This document shows, piece by piece, positions 36,683 through 46,667 of a stretch of DNA of 64,000 bases. The first letter of the stretch is position 1. Each line of letters begins with the position of its first letter. The DNA is taken from assembly GCA_021816455.1 (NCBI GenBank), contig JAKAXU010000011.1, forward strand, positions 1 through 64,000, in the 5' to 3' direction. A program made the translations under genes and the position numbers. The notes under the pieces are model-generated. The model saw only the letters and a program-made list of their open reading frames with translations. It ran no database searches and was not told the DNA's origin. This DNA comes from Acidobacteriota bacterium. Its GTDB lineage: Bacteria > Acidobacteriota > Terriglobia > Terriglobales > Acidobacteriaceae.

Positions 36683-38499
36683 ACGAATCCACGAACAATT
36701 CGAACGTCGGCGGATCGAGGAAGCTGTCCGCGGAGATTCCGTGGCGGGAGCTTGCCAGCCTGCTGCTGTTTATGGCGTTTTTCACTCTGTACGGTGTGAC
36801 GCCCCTGCTGGGTGGGGCTGGACTGGGACTGGTGGGCGCAGATGAGCCGCGCTATGCGCAGATTGCGCATGAGATGCTGGCCAAGCTGATGCATGCGCAC
36901 TCGTTGCGCGGAGAGCTTTCGGCGTGCGTGACACCGTATCTCTATGGGCGACCGTGGCTGGAAAAGCCGGCACTGTATTACTGGCGGGCAATGTATGTCT
37001 TCCGCGAATTTGGAGTGTGGGACTGGGCGGCGCGTCTGCCTTCGGTGAGTTTTGCGCTGTGGCTGGTGGGGCTGACGTATTTGCATATGCGGAGCTTCCG
37101 GCGCGGAGGGCATCTGGATGCGGCGCTGATTACAGCGGCCTGCGTGGGGATTCTGAGCTTTTCGCGCGGTGCCTCGACGGACATGCAATTGGCAGCGCCG
37201 TTCTGCATCGGGATGCTGGGTTGGTACGCGTGGTATGAAACGCGATCGAAGTTCTGGCTGGTGGATATTTACTTTTTCACGGCGCTGGCGACGCTGGCCA
37301 AGGGACCGGTGGCGCCGTTCCTGGCGCTGTTGATTATCGGAGCGTTTGCGGCTCTTCGGCGGGAGTGGTGGATTCTGCGAAAGTCGCTGTGGTGGCCTGG
37401 GATTCTGCTGTACTTTGCGATTGTGCTGCCGTGGTTTGTAGCAGTGCAGCGGGAGAATCCGACGTTTTTTGTGGAGTTTTTCCTGCAACACAATCTGGAA
37501 CGGTTTGCGACGAACCGGTTTCAGCATGAGCAGCCCTTCTGGTACTACCTGTTGGTGGTGTTGGTTGCGACGATGCCGTGGACGGTGGTGGCTCTGCGTG
37601 CGCTGTGGGACGGGATACTGACTTCGGTGAAGGAGTGGCGGCTGCGCCACTCGACGGCCGACCAGGTAGCAAAGAGCCAGCCCGGGGATGCGTTTCCGGA
37701 GTACTTGGTTTTGTGGGCGCTGATCCCGATTGTGTTTTTTTCGCTGTCGCAGTCAAAGCTGCCGGGATATATTCTGCCAGCGATTCCTCCGATTACGATT
37801 CTGACGGGAGATTATCTATTCCGTTGCCGGCAGCGCGGCCTGGGTCGCGGCGTGCTGGGCGGGCACGCGCTGCTGGTGGGATTTGCGACGGCGGCAGTCT
37901 TGCTGGGACCGTGGTATGTGGCGCATGGGGCGCATCGGCATCCCCCGCTGGAACTCGCGGGCCTGGCGGCGCTGGCCGGGCTGACAGCGGTCGTGCTGCA
38001 ACTGCTGGCGGTGGAACGCCTGGGGTTGAAGCGGCTGCGCGTGGCGACAAGCGCGGTGATGGTTGCGCTGCTGCTGTATCTTTACGGCGTGGGGCCGTTT
38101 TTCGGGATTCCTGCCGTGGAGGCGAGCAAGGGAACGATCCGGCTGCTGGACCGGACATACTCGGCGCGACCGCTGGCGGAACGGTTGGCGGGAATGGTTC
38201 CTCCCGACGAAACGGTGGCGGTTTTTCGGGTAAGGCGGGATATGGAGTATGGCCTGGCGTTTTATCGCAACCATGAAGTGGCGAACTATGATGTGGTGGG
38301 CGTGCCGGCGGGCGAGCATGTGTTGGTGGTGCGGGTGACGGGCAAGAACGGCACGGACCTGCATTCGATGGACGCTCTGCGGGAGTATCTGGAAGGGCGC
38401 AGCTACACGAAGCTCTTTGACTGGCCGGAGCAGGGGCTGGCGGTGTACCGCGTTGGCGCGCAGACACTTGCCGAGGATGGGGATGGGTCCGGGGATTGA
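36679..38499 (+). CDS. GT39-family membrane glycosyltransferase (ArnT-like)
   Basis: This 606-aa polytopic protein belongs to the dolichyl/polyprenyl-phosphate-sugar transferases. It has about eleven to thirteen TM helices. The first periplasmic loop carries GADEPRYAQIAHEM, whose acidic pair matches the catalytic DE of ArnT/PMT enzymes, and YGRPWLEKPALYYWRAMY follows. A soluble domain closes the C-terminus. It would transfer a sugar from a polyprenyl-phosphate donor to a lipid or protein on the periplasmic face. The only plausible start is a TTG overlapping a small upstream ORF. A long hairpin immediately follows the stop. Confidence 0.88.
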   Translation: MNESTNNSNVGGSRKLSAEIPWRELASLLLFMAFFTLYGVTPLLGGAGLGLVGADEPRYAQIAHEMLAKLMHAHSLRGELSACVTPYLYGRPWLEKPALYYWRAMYVFREFGVWDWAARLPSVSFALWLVGLTYLHMRSFRRGGHLDAALITAACVGILSFSRGASTDMQLAAPFCIGMLGWYAWYETRSKFWLVDIYFFTALATLAKGPVAPFLALLIIGAFAALRREWWILRKSLWWPGILLYFAIVLPWFVAVQRENPTFFVEFFLQHNLERFATNRFQHEQPFWYYLLVVLVATMPWTVVALRALWDGILTSVKEWRLRHSTADQVAKSQPGDAFPEYLVLWALIPIVFFSLSQSKLPGYILPAIPPITILTGDYLFRCRQRGLGRGVLGGHALLVGFATAAVLLGPWYVAHGAHRHPPLELAGLAALAGLTAVVLQLLAVERLGLKRLRVATSAVMVALLLYLYGVGPFFGIPAVEASKGTIRLLDRTYSARPLAERLAGMVPPDETVAVFRVRRDMEYGLAFYRNHEVANYDVVGVPAGEHVLVVRVTGKNGTDLHSMDALREYLEGRSYTKLFDWPEQGLAVYRVGAQTLAEDGDGSGD

Positions 38500-38501
38500 G
38501 C

Positions 38502-38532
38502 CGATCCCATGCGGGCGGCGCATATGGGATCG
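38502..38532 (+). terminator. Strong stem-loop after the GT39 gene
   Basis: Three bases after the stop, CGATCCCA plus TGCG pairs with CGCA plus TGGGATCG (12 pairs, one 2-nt bulge, 5-nt loop). No T-run follows directly, so it may be a weak terminator or a 3'-end stabiliser. Confidence 0.4.
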
Positions 38533-38561
38533 CATGCGGCCGAGGCGGTGAATTTGTCCTT

Positions 38562-38598
38562 TTCTACAGGGGTTCTACAGGGGCAACTGCGCTATGCT
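38562..38598 (+). promoter_or_regulatory. Tandem 11-bp direct repeat with downstream -10 box
   Basis: TTCTACAGGGG occurs twice without a gap (38562-38572, 38573-38583). The hexamer TATGCT begins at 38593, nine bases later, with no recognisable -35. This geometry is like that of activator sites for OmpR/PhoB-family regulators. It would drive the GNAT gene at 38730. Confidence 0.45.
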
Positions 38599-38729
38599 CA
38601 GAGCAAATGGGAAGGATTCCGGCGCGCCAGTGCCGCAGCGCCAAGGCACAACAGCAAATTTGGAGCATGATCCGCAACGGATGCGTGGTAGCTTTCGTCG
38701 AAGTGTAGAGAAGCGGACGGAGAAAGCGC

Positions 38730-39728
38730 ATGAGGACGAGCGTGACGCCGGAGATACGAGACCTGAGGCTCTTCGATGCAGCAGCGTTGCGTCCGTTGCT
38801 GGAGGTTGAAAGCGGGCTGTGGCGTCGGCGGCTGGATTGGGAGTATCTGGGTTCGGCCAAACTGCTGCTGGAATATCTGGACGCGCGAGCGCTGCCGGGT
38901 TTTGTGGCCGTCGAGCAGGGGGAGATTCTGGGGTATGTCTTCTGCGTGTATGAAGAAAACAAGGGTGTGATCGGGAATGTCTTTGCCGCACCCCGAATGG
39001 TGGGCGAGTGGACGCAGATGGATACTTTGCGGCAAGACATAGAGCGGTTGCTGCTGGAGCAGGCGATCGCGCTGCTGACGCATTCGCCGGGTGTGGAGCG
39101 CGTGGAGACGCAACTGCTGCTGCATGAGGCGGGTGAACACGCAGAGACGCTGGATGCGGCGGGCTTTCGACGCGCACAGCGCCTCTACTTGCAGCGCAGG
39201 CTCAGGGTGGATCGGATGGACGATACGAAGACCGCCGGGATCGTTCAGGGCTGTGAGTTGCGGCCATGGCGGGATGGCGAGATGGCACGCGCGGCGCAAC
39301 TGATTGTTGCCTCGTATCGAGATCACCCAGACAGCCGAATCAATGACCAGTACCGGACGACGCAGGGAGCGCAACGATTTCTGCACAACATTGTGCGCTA
39401 TCCGGGGTGCGGGACGTTTGAGCCGGAGGCGTCGTTGGTAGCCGTGGATGCGTTGACGGGAGCCATGGCGGGGGTGGTTCTCAGCTCGCGCATCAGCTCA
39501 AGCTGCGGACACATTACACAAATATGCGTGGCCCCGGAGTATCGCCGTCGCGGGCTGGCCGACCGGATGCTGCGGGTGGCGATGAATGCGCTTGCTATGC
39601 GCGGGCTGGAGCAACTGACACTGACGGTGACCGCGAGCAATCAAGACGCGATACGGCTTTATCTGAGGGAAGGATTTCAGGAAAGGTACAGGTTTGACGC
39701 CGCAGTCTGGGCGAGGTCGGGAGCATGA
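38730..39728 (+). CDS. GNAT-family N-acetyltransferase, two-domain
   Basis: This 332-aa protein contains a degenerate N-terminal GNAT-like half (VAVEQGEILGYVFCVY, about residues 59-74) and a complete C-terminal GNAT domain. The acetyl-CoA-binding QICVAPEYRRRGLADRMLRVAM lies near residue 265, followed by LTVTASNQDAIRLYLREGF. The tandem arrangement is like that of mycothiol-synthase-type proteins, but the substrate here is unknown. GGAG lies 8 nt upstream of the ATG. A tandem direct repeat lies in its upstream region. Confidence 0.88.
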   Translation: MRTSVTPEIRDLRLFDAAALRPLLEVESGLWRRRLDWEYLGSAKLLLEYLDARALPGFVAVEQGEILGYVFCVYEENKGVIGNVFAAPRMVGEWTQMDTLRQDIERLLLEQAIALLTHSPGVERVETQLLLHEAGEHAETLDAAGFRRAQRLYLQRRLRVDRMDDTKTAGIVQGCELRPWRDGEMARAAQLIVASYRDHPDSRINDQYRTTQGAQRFLHNIVRYPGCGTFEPEASLVAVDALTGAMAGVVLSSRISSSCGHITQICVAPEYRRRGLADRMLRVAMNALAMRGLEQLTLTVTASNQDAIRLYLREGFQERYRFDAAVWARSGA

Positions 39729-39757
39729 AGAAGCCACGGAGGGTGCGAGCGGAAGGC

Positions 39758-39973
39758 TCAGTGCAGAATGAGCGCCATCAGCCAGCTTGCGACAATGACC
39801 GATCCGGAGAAGAGCAGGAAGCACCATGCGCCGTAGCGCAGCATGGCGCGGGGGGAGTGGCGCTGCGTGATGCCGAAGATGGTGGAGGCGAAGAGCGCGC
39901 AGAGCAGCACAGCGGTGAAGTGGGAAGGACGAAAGACAAAGGCGCTGATCAGAAGCGGCATGGCAGGAGACAT
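39758..39973 (-). CDS. Small two-helix membrane protein
   Basis: This 71-aa protein contains two hydrophobic segments (LLISAFVFRPSHFTAVLLCALFAS region and CFLLFSGSVIVASWLMALIL). Its start ATG shares one base with the stop of the upstream membrane gene (TGATG), so translation is coupled. I do not recognise the family. It is likely a partner of, or accessory to, the DUF6677-like protein. Confidence 0.65.
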   Translation of the reverse strand: MSPAMPLLISAFVFRPSHFTAVLLCALFASTIFGITQRHSPRAMLRYGAWCFLLFSGSVIVASWLMALILH

Positions 39974-40386
39974 CAGAGAAGATCCTGCTTTCTGCCGATA
40001 GAAAGATTGTGTGCATCGACGGCGGCCATGACGTTGAGCAGTCCGGCCATCACCATGAAGCGAGTGCCGTAGTCGGCAGTGGTAACCTGCACGGTGTTCG
40101 CTCCCCAGCCGAAGAGCGTGCTGAGAATGAAGCAGAGTCCGCTGCCTAGGTCGCCGAAGAGCCCGAGCAGGTCGAGGATGTCCTTGGCGTTGCTGTAAAG
40201 CTTGCCCTGCATGGCGATGCCGAGGAAGAACATGGCCACGACGGAGACAAAGACCAGCGCGGCGCGGATGGGCCTGCGCAGCAGAAGATGACCGGCTCCG
40301 GGAACGAGCCAGCCGAGAAACAGAGGCGCCCAGAAACGGAAACCTGCGGGCTGCGCGGAAACGGATTTAGCGGCGGTCGCAGACAT
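39973..40386 (-). CDS. DUF6677-like membrane protein
   Basis: This 137-aa protein begins with a disordered stretch, then FWAPLFLGWLVPGAGHLLLRRPIRAALVFVSVVAMFFLG, which resembles the TM2/DUF6677 pattern of Acidobacteriota (a Gly-Pro-Gly turn after the first helix). More hydrophobic segments follow (SGLCFILSTLFGWG and MVMAGLLNVMAAVDAH). Function is unknown. It is translationally coupled to the 71-aa membrane protein downstream. Confidence 0.75.
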   Translation of the reverse strand: MSATAAKSVSAQPAGFRFWAPLFLGWLVPGAGHLLLRRPIRAALVFVSVVAMFFLGIAMQGKLYSNAKDILDLLGLFGDLGSGLCFILSTLFGWGANTVQVTTADYGTRFMVMAGLLNVMAAVDAHNLSIGRKQDLL

Positions 40387-40530
40387 CCCTTCGATTCTAA
40401 CTTACAGACCGTGCGAACGTGGGGAAGCAGGTACGGGCAAGGCAAGAAATTTGGCTATGCGCCGGAGCGAGACATCTGAGCGCCAGCAAAGGGGTGCGGA
40501 GTGCGGGCAGGATGCAGATCATGGATTTCC

Positions 40531-42183
40531 TCAATGAATTGAGCGAGTGGAGGAGAGGCCGCCCGACGGGACAGGGAGCGCCGGAAACAAAGGCGGATCG
40601 CGTCGCGCATGGGTGGTTTGTTCGAAGTCGTAGGCATAGCCGATCAATGTCGATTCGCTGAAGGCCGGGCCGAGGAATGTCATGCCCGCGGGCAGGCTTT
40701 CGTGCGTGAATCCCATGGGAACGGTGATGGCTGGGAAGCCGGTCTGTGGGCTGAGTACCTGGCTGTTGTCTCCGGCCGGTGAGGTCATATCGCCGACTTT
40801 GCGCGGGGGATCGCTCCAGGTGGGATAGACAATTGCGTCCAAATGATCTGCGGCCATGGCTGCGAGCAGCGCGTTACGAAAGCGAATCTTAGCCGGATCA
40901 TGGTAAACATCCTGGCAGGGCGAACGGCGATCATCTTTGACTGGCGGGGCAATGGAAGCCTTGATCTCGCCGTCGATGTAGGGCAGATATAGGCCGGAGG
41001 CGACGATCTGACGCAGGGAGTGGTAAGGTGCGTTGGGGTGCTGATCCAGGTAGTGGTCGAGATCGGCTTCGAAGTCGCCGCACCAGAGGTTGGAAACGAG
41101 GGCTTTGTAATCGGGGACGGTAAAGGGATCGATGACGGTTGCGCCCTCGGCACGTAGCGTGGTGATGGCGTGTTCCATGGAGTCTTTCACTGCAGGGTCG
41201 GTGCGCGGAGTCTCGAAGTACTGACGGAAGACGCCGATCCGCGCGCCGCGCAGCGCATGGCGCTTGAGCGAGCGGGTGTAATCGATGCCCCAGGGGTGGG
41301 GATAGGCTCCGAGAGCAGCGGCGAGATCGGGATCGGAAGGATCCGGCCCGGCAAGGACAGTGAGCAGTCGCGCAGCATCGGCGACGGTGCGCGCCATAGG
41401 ACCGCCGACATCGTTGTGCGCGAAGAGCGGAATGATGCCAGAGCGACTGGTGAGACCGATGGTGGGACGGATGCCGACGAGATCGTTGTGGCTGGAGGGT
41501 CCGCGGATGGAGTTGCCTGTGTCGGTGCCAAGTCCGGATTCGCCAAGGCTGGCGGCGACGGCTGCTGCGGTGCCACCGCTGGATCCGGCGGGAACACGGC
41601 TGAGATCATAGGGATTGCGGGTGATGCCGGCGATGGAACTGGCCGTGAGATAGGGACTGAAAGCCCATTCAGCCATGTTGGTCTTGGCCAGAACGATGGC
41701 TCCAGCGGCGCGAAGACGGGCGACCATGGTGGCGTCCGCGGTGGGGAAGAAGCCTTTCATCGCGAGCGAGCCGCCGGTGGTTTGCAGCCCGGCGGTGTCG
41801 TAGTTGTCTTTGATGAGGACGGCGATGCCACCCAGCGGAGGCAGAGTGTGCGTCCGACGGACGGCGCGGTCGCACGCATCTGCTTCCGCGAGAGCGCGCG
41901 GATTGACCGTGACGATGGAGTTGAGCGGGAATCGCTGGTCGGCGGCGAGCGTGTGGCCGGGAAGGTCAGGTACCGTCTGATCGTAGGCGCGGATGCGGGC
42001 AAGGTAAGCTTCGACGACGGCGCGGCAGGTGGTGCGGCCGGAGAGAATGGCAGCCTGCGTTTCAGCGATGGTAGCTCCGACGACGTTGAAGGCGGACGGC
42101 TTCTGGGCGTGTGCTGGAAGCACCGACAGAGCGGCAGACAGGAGGACTCCTGGAGTGCGAAGAGCAGAGAATAACCCGGGCAT
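40531..42183 (-). CDS. Secreted amidase (amidase signature family)
   Basis: This 550-aa amidase-signature hydrolase cleaves a carboxamide bond in an unidentified substrate. The Ser-cisSer-Lys triad elements are visible: Lys in [12 protein letters not shown], then the Gly/Ser-rich signature [20 protein letters not shown] followed by [16 protein letters not shown] with the nucleophile region. An N-terminal hydrophobic segment ([14 protein letters not shown]) suggests export. No good ribosome site precedes the ATG. It lies 62 bp downstream of cysS on the same strand. GatA is excluded by the signal peptide and the lack of gatC/gatB nearby. Confidence 0.9.
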   Translation of the reverse strand: MPGLFSALRTPGVLLSAALSVLPAHAQKPSAFNVVGATIAETQAAILSGRTTCRAVVEAYLARIRAYDQTVPDLPGHTLAADQRFPLNSIVTVNPRALAEADACDRAVRRTHTLPPLGGIAVLIKDNYDTAGLQTTGGSLAMKGFFPTADATMVARLRAAGAIVLAKTNMAEWAFSPYLTASSIAGITRNPYDLSRVPAGSSGGTAAAVAASLGESGLGTDTGNSIRGPSSHNDLVGIRPTIGLTSRSGIIPLFAHNDVGGPMARTVADAARLLTVLAGPDPSDPDLAAALGAYPHPWGIDYTRSLKRHALRGARIGVFRQYFETPRTDPAVKDSMEHAITTLRAEGATVIDPFTVPDYKALVSNLWCGDFEADLDHYLDQHPNAPYHSLRQIVASGLYLPYIDGEIKASIAPPVKDDRRSPCQDVYHDPAKIRFRNALLAAMAADHLDAIVYPTWSDPPRKVGDMTSPAGDNSQVLSPQTGFPAITVPMGFTHESLPAGMTFLGPAFSESTLIGYAYDFEQTTHARRDPPLFPALPVPSGGLSSTRSIH

Positions 42184-42245
42184 GCACGATTGGTATCACG
42201 CGTCTGCATCAAAGGCGAGAAAAAAATACGAGGCGGAAGACGGGG

Positions 42246-43724
<1,479 letters not shown>

Positions 43725-43925
43725 GCGTATCCGAAGCGCGTGCGGTTGAGAAAACTGGGCGCTGGCAAAGCCATTTCGATTGTAGCAGCGCAGGTCGACC
43801 GGTTTTGGAGAGGAGAAAGGGAGTACAGGCCGATATGTCCCCAAACGAGGGCTGGTGCGTCTACCATGAAGAAAGAGCGAATTTGCTGAGCATCGCTGTG
43901 GGACGAATGTGGGAGTCAAGACCGC

Positions 43926-44996
43926 ATGACTGCGGAAGGACAGGTCGCAGGGATGCGGCGGAAAATGTGGATTGTGACGGCCCTGGCGTTGGCGACAACG
44001 ATGGGAACGGTCGCGTTGGCTGCGGAGACTGCAAATGAGCAGGTGCCCGTGGCGTCCGCCTCCGCGGTGACTGCGCAGGCGGCGCAGGCCGGATCAATCA
44101 CCGGCGTGGTGATGGGCAGCGACGATTCGGTATACCAGGGTGCGGTGGTCATGCTGGAGCCGTTGAAGCGCAGCGCGACGACCAATGAAATGGGCAGCTT
44201 CAAATTCGACGCAGTTCCTGCCGGTCATTACACGCTGACGATCACCGCTCCTGGATTCAAGACAGCGCACCAGGCGGTGACGCTGAGCGTAGGCGAGCCG
44301 CTGGCGCTGCCCGGCATCCTGCTGGAAATTGCCGAGGAAACGACGCAGGTGCTGGTGACGCCGGATGAGCGGGAGATTGCAACGGAAGAGGTCCATGCGG
44401 AAGAGCATCAGCGGGTATTTGGGGTGATTCCGAATTTTTATGTGGTCTATGACAGGAATGCTCCTCCGCTGACGACGCGAGAAAAGTACGATTTGGCGTG
44501 GAAGTCCATTATTGATCCGTTCGACTTTATCGGCACGGGAGCGGTTGCGGGGGTCCAGCAGGCGACCAATACCTTCAGCGGATATGGGCAGGGTGCTGTG
44601 GGCTATGCGGATCGTTTTGGTGCGGACCTGGGGGACAACGTGATAGGGACGTTCCTGGGTGGCGCGGTCTTTCCCTCGATGTTTCACCAGGATCCGCGAT
44701 ATCTGGTGCTAGGCTCGGGGACGATCCGCCACCGGATTCTGTATGCACTGGCCAATGCGGTGATCTGCCGCGGAGATAACGGGAAGTGGCAGTTCAACTA
44801 CTCCGGCGTTCTGGGCAGTCTGGCTGCGGCGGGCATCTCGAACTTCTACTACCCGGCGGTCAATCGCGACGGAGCTTCGCTCACCTTCGAGAATTTTGGA
44901 ATTGGCCTGGGAGCAAGCGCGGTCACCAACATCTTCCAGGAGTTTTTAGTGCGCAAACTCACCCCGCACGCACATCCGCAGACAGATACGCCGTAG
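43926..44996 (+). CDS. Carboxypeptidase-regulatory-like domain envelope protein
   Basis: This 356-aa exported protein has a signal peptide (MWIVTALALATTMGTVALAA). A carboxypeptidase D-type regulatory (CnaB-like beta-sandwich) domain covers about residues 55-125 (ITGVVMGSDDSVYQGAVVML and GSFKFDAVPAGHYTLTITAPG). A C-terminal half with Gly-rich, amphipathic segments (GTGAVAGVQQATNTFSGYG, LASLNF-like repeats absent) suggests outer-membrane or surface association. Such proteins are frequent in Acidobacteriota and have no assigned role. The ATG at 43926 has GGGAG 10 nt upstream; the ATG at 43953 would give a more typical signal peptide. The gene is followed by a relic of an RND pump gene. Confidence 0.8.
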   Translation: MTAEGQVAGMRRKMWIVTALALATTMGTVALAAETANEQVPVASASAVTAQAAQAGSITGVVMGSDDSVYQGAVVMLEPLKRSATTNEMGSFKFDAVPAGHYTLTITAPGFKTAHQAVTLSVGEPLALPGILLEIAEETTQVLVTPDEREIATEEVHAEEHQRVFGVIPNFYVVYDRNAPPLTTREKYDLAWKSIIDPFDFIGTGAVAGVQQATNTFSGYGQGAVGYADRFGADLGDNVIGTFLGGAVFPSMFHQDPRYLVLGSGTIRHRILYALANAVICRGDNGKWQFNYSGVLGSLAAAGISNFYYPAVNRDGASLTFENFGIGLGASAVTNIFQEFLVRKLTPHAHPQTDTP

Positions 44997-45099
44997 AGGT
45001 ATTGGGCTTCGATCAGCACCGATAACTCAAGGTCGGCCCGGAGTCCTCTGCGATCCGCGGGCCAGCCGTAGAGTACTGCAACTCATTCTGTGGAAGAAC

Positions 45100-45171
45100 G
45101 ACAAGCTGCAGAGGCGGTTCATGAAGCCGCATCGGGTTGGATCGGAGTCGGAGCGGGTGGAGGATGACTGA
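45100..45171 (+). pseudogene. 3' remnant of an RND pump gene
   Basis: These 72 bases align without gaps to the last 72 bases of the MdtC-like gene (9488-9559), with 60 identical positions by hand count, and end at the same stop codon. The translated scrap DKLQRRFMKPHRVGSESERVEDD corresponds to the DKLQWRFMKLHRIGAELEQVAGD end of the pump. Similarity stops abruptly at 45100. It is most simply a leftover from deletion of a third RND gene. The rest of the 211-bp gap holds nothing I can support. Confidence 0.8.
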
Positions 45172-45207
45172 GTTTTTCCGGGTCAGCAGCGACGATTCCA
45201 CAGATTC

Positions 45208-46365
45208 TTAAGTAGATTTCGCCTGCCGGAATCGGATCCACGCCTGCTCGATGTAGCTGTCAGTCATGCCAGCGATGTAATCGGCGACGGCGCGTGGAGC
45301 GCCCTCGTGGCTGGCGCGCGCGACGTGATCGGCGGGAAGGCGGGAAGGGTCGTCAACCCAGTATGCAAAGAGGGTGGAGATGATTTCGACGCCGCGGCTG
45401 TGCTCTGTTTCCAGCTCCGGGGACTCGTACAGCTCGCGATACAGAAAGGTGCGCAGGGCTTGGCGATCGGATTCTCCGGAGTTGCTGAAGGCGGCAAGGC
45501 GCGTGCGTGCGGCGCGGACGTCAGCGAGCGAGCGAATTCGGTTGGCAGCAACACGACGGGATAGCTCGAGCATGAGGTCGGTGACGAGACGATTCAGAAT
45601 AGTCTTGAGCGCGTCGTTGCGCAGCAGCCGCTCGGCGGCAGAGGGATGTTTGCGCTCCGCCTCGCAGAAGGCGCGATCGAGGCAGGGAAGCTCGCGACGC
45701 GCGTGATTGAGCTGAAGGATGCCCGCTTCAAGACCATCTTCGAGGTCGGCGGTGAGATAGGCGATCTCATCGGCGAGATCGATGAGTTGCGCTTCGATCG
45801 GCGGAAGCTGGTCGAGGAGATAGTCGGCAAGTTCAGGATGGTCGGCGAGGCTGTAATCGCGAGAGTGTTTGATGATACCTTCACGGACCGCGAGGGTGAG
45901 ATTGAGGCCGTGAAAACCGGCATGTCGCTGCTCAAAAACGGTGACGATACGAAGGGCGTGGAGGTTATGGTCGAAGCGCAGCCCGTGCGGAGTGAGTGCG
46001 GCGTCGAGGGCGCGTTCTCCGGCGTGGCCGAAGGGAGGGTGACCGATGTCGTGTACGAGGGCAAGAGCTTCGGCGAGGTGGGCGTTGAGGCCGAGCGCCG
46101 TGGCCATGGTGCGGGCGATCTGCGTAACCTCCAGGGTGTGAGTGAGGCGGCTGCGCGAGTGGTCGCTTTCTGTTTGGCTGCGGGTGAAGACTTGAGTTTT
46201 GCCGGCCAGGCGGCGAAAGGCGCGCGCGTGCAGAATCCTGCCGCAGTCGCGGACAAAGGGAGTGCGGTAGGGATGTGGTGCTTCTGTCGTTTCACGCCGG
46301 GCCAGCGGCTCGTTGTCCGAGTCATGGACGGCAATTTCGGGATCGAGTTGGATGTCGAGTTGCAT
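45208..46365 (-). CDS. dNTP triphosphohydrolase (Dgt-like)
   Basis: This 385-aa HD-domain enzyme hydrolyses dNTPs to deoxynucleoside and triphosphate. The HD motifs are RLTHTLEVTQIARTMA (first His), LVHDIGHPPFGHAGE (HD pair) and later the DLADEIAYLTADLEDGL segment. Membership of the deoxyguanosinetriphosphate triphosphohydrolase-like family is clear; dGTP specificity is not. The ATG at 46365 lacks a strong ribosome site, but upstream codons to 46674 do not look conserved. It is divergent from the sugar-binding lipoprotein gene across about 300 bp. Confidence 0.93.
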   Translation of the reverse strand: MQLDIQLDPEIAVHDSDNEPLARRETTEAPHPYRTPFVRDCGRILHARAFRRLAGKTQVFTRSQTESDHSRSRLTHTLEVTQIARTMATALGLNAHLAEALALVHDIGHPPFGHAGERALDAALTPHGLRFDHNLHALRIVTVFEQRHAGFHGLNLTLAVREGIIKHSRDYSLADHPELADYLLDQLPPIEAQLIDLADEIAYLTADLEDGLEAGILQLNHARRELPCLDRAFCEAERKHPSAAERLLRNDALKTILNRLVTDLMLELSRRVAANRIRSLADVRAARTRLAAFSNSGESDRQALRTFLYRELYESPELETEHSRGVEIISTLFAYWVDDPSRLPADHVARASHEGAPRAVADYIAGMTDSYIEQAWIRFRQAKST

Positions 46366-46526
46366 GGATGGAAGGGAGCGGCGGACAACGTGTAGACGGT
46401 GGAACCTGCAGAGGCGCGTGAGTCGGGCGCGTCGGCTGCTGAGTTGAGGGTAAATGGTTTTCGCCCGGGGATGAAGAGAGACGATAAGCCGAGTGGGGAT
46501 GGTGTGCATGGAAGCTGGCGTGAGCA

Positions 46527-46556
46527 TTGGACACGCTCTCCAGTTAGGAGTATTCT
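46527..46556 (+). promoter_or_regulatory. Putative promoter of the sugar-binding lipoprotein gene
   Basis: TTGGAC (46527-46532) and TATTCT (46551-46556) are 18 bp apart, about 110 bp before the ATG. The 302-bp divergent gap with dgt contains no other gene that I can support. Confidence 0.4.
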
Positions 46557-46667
46557 TCATCGTTCTTGGACCGCTCTCCGGCGCGTGCTGCGAGTGGATG
46601 TAGACGATCTCCGCCGACCGGTTTGATCGGGACAGAAGCAGCACCATCTCTATGAAGGAGAATCCGT

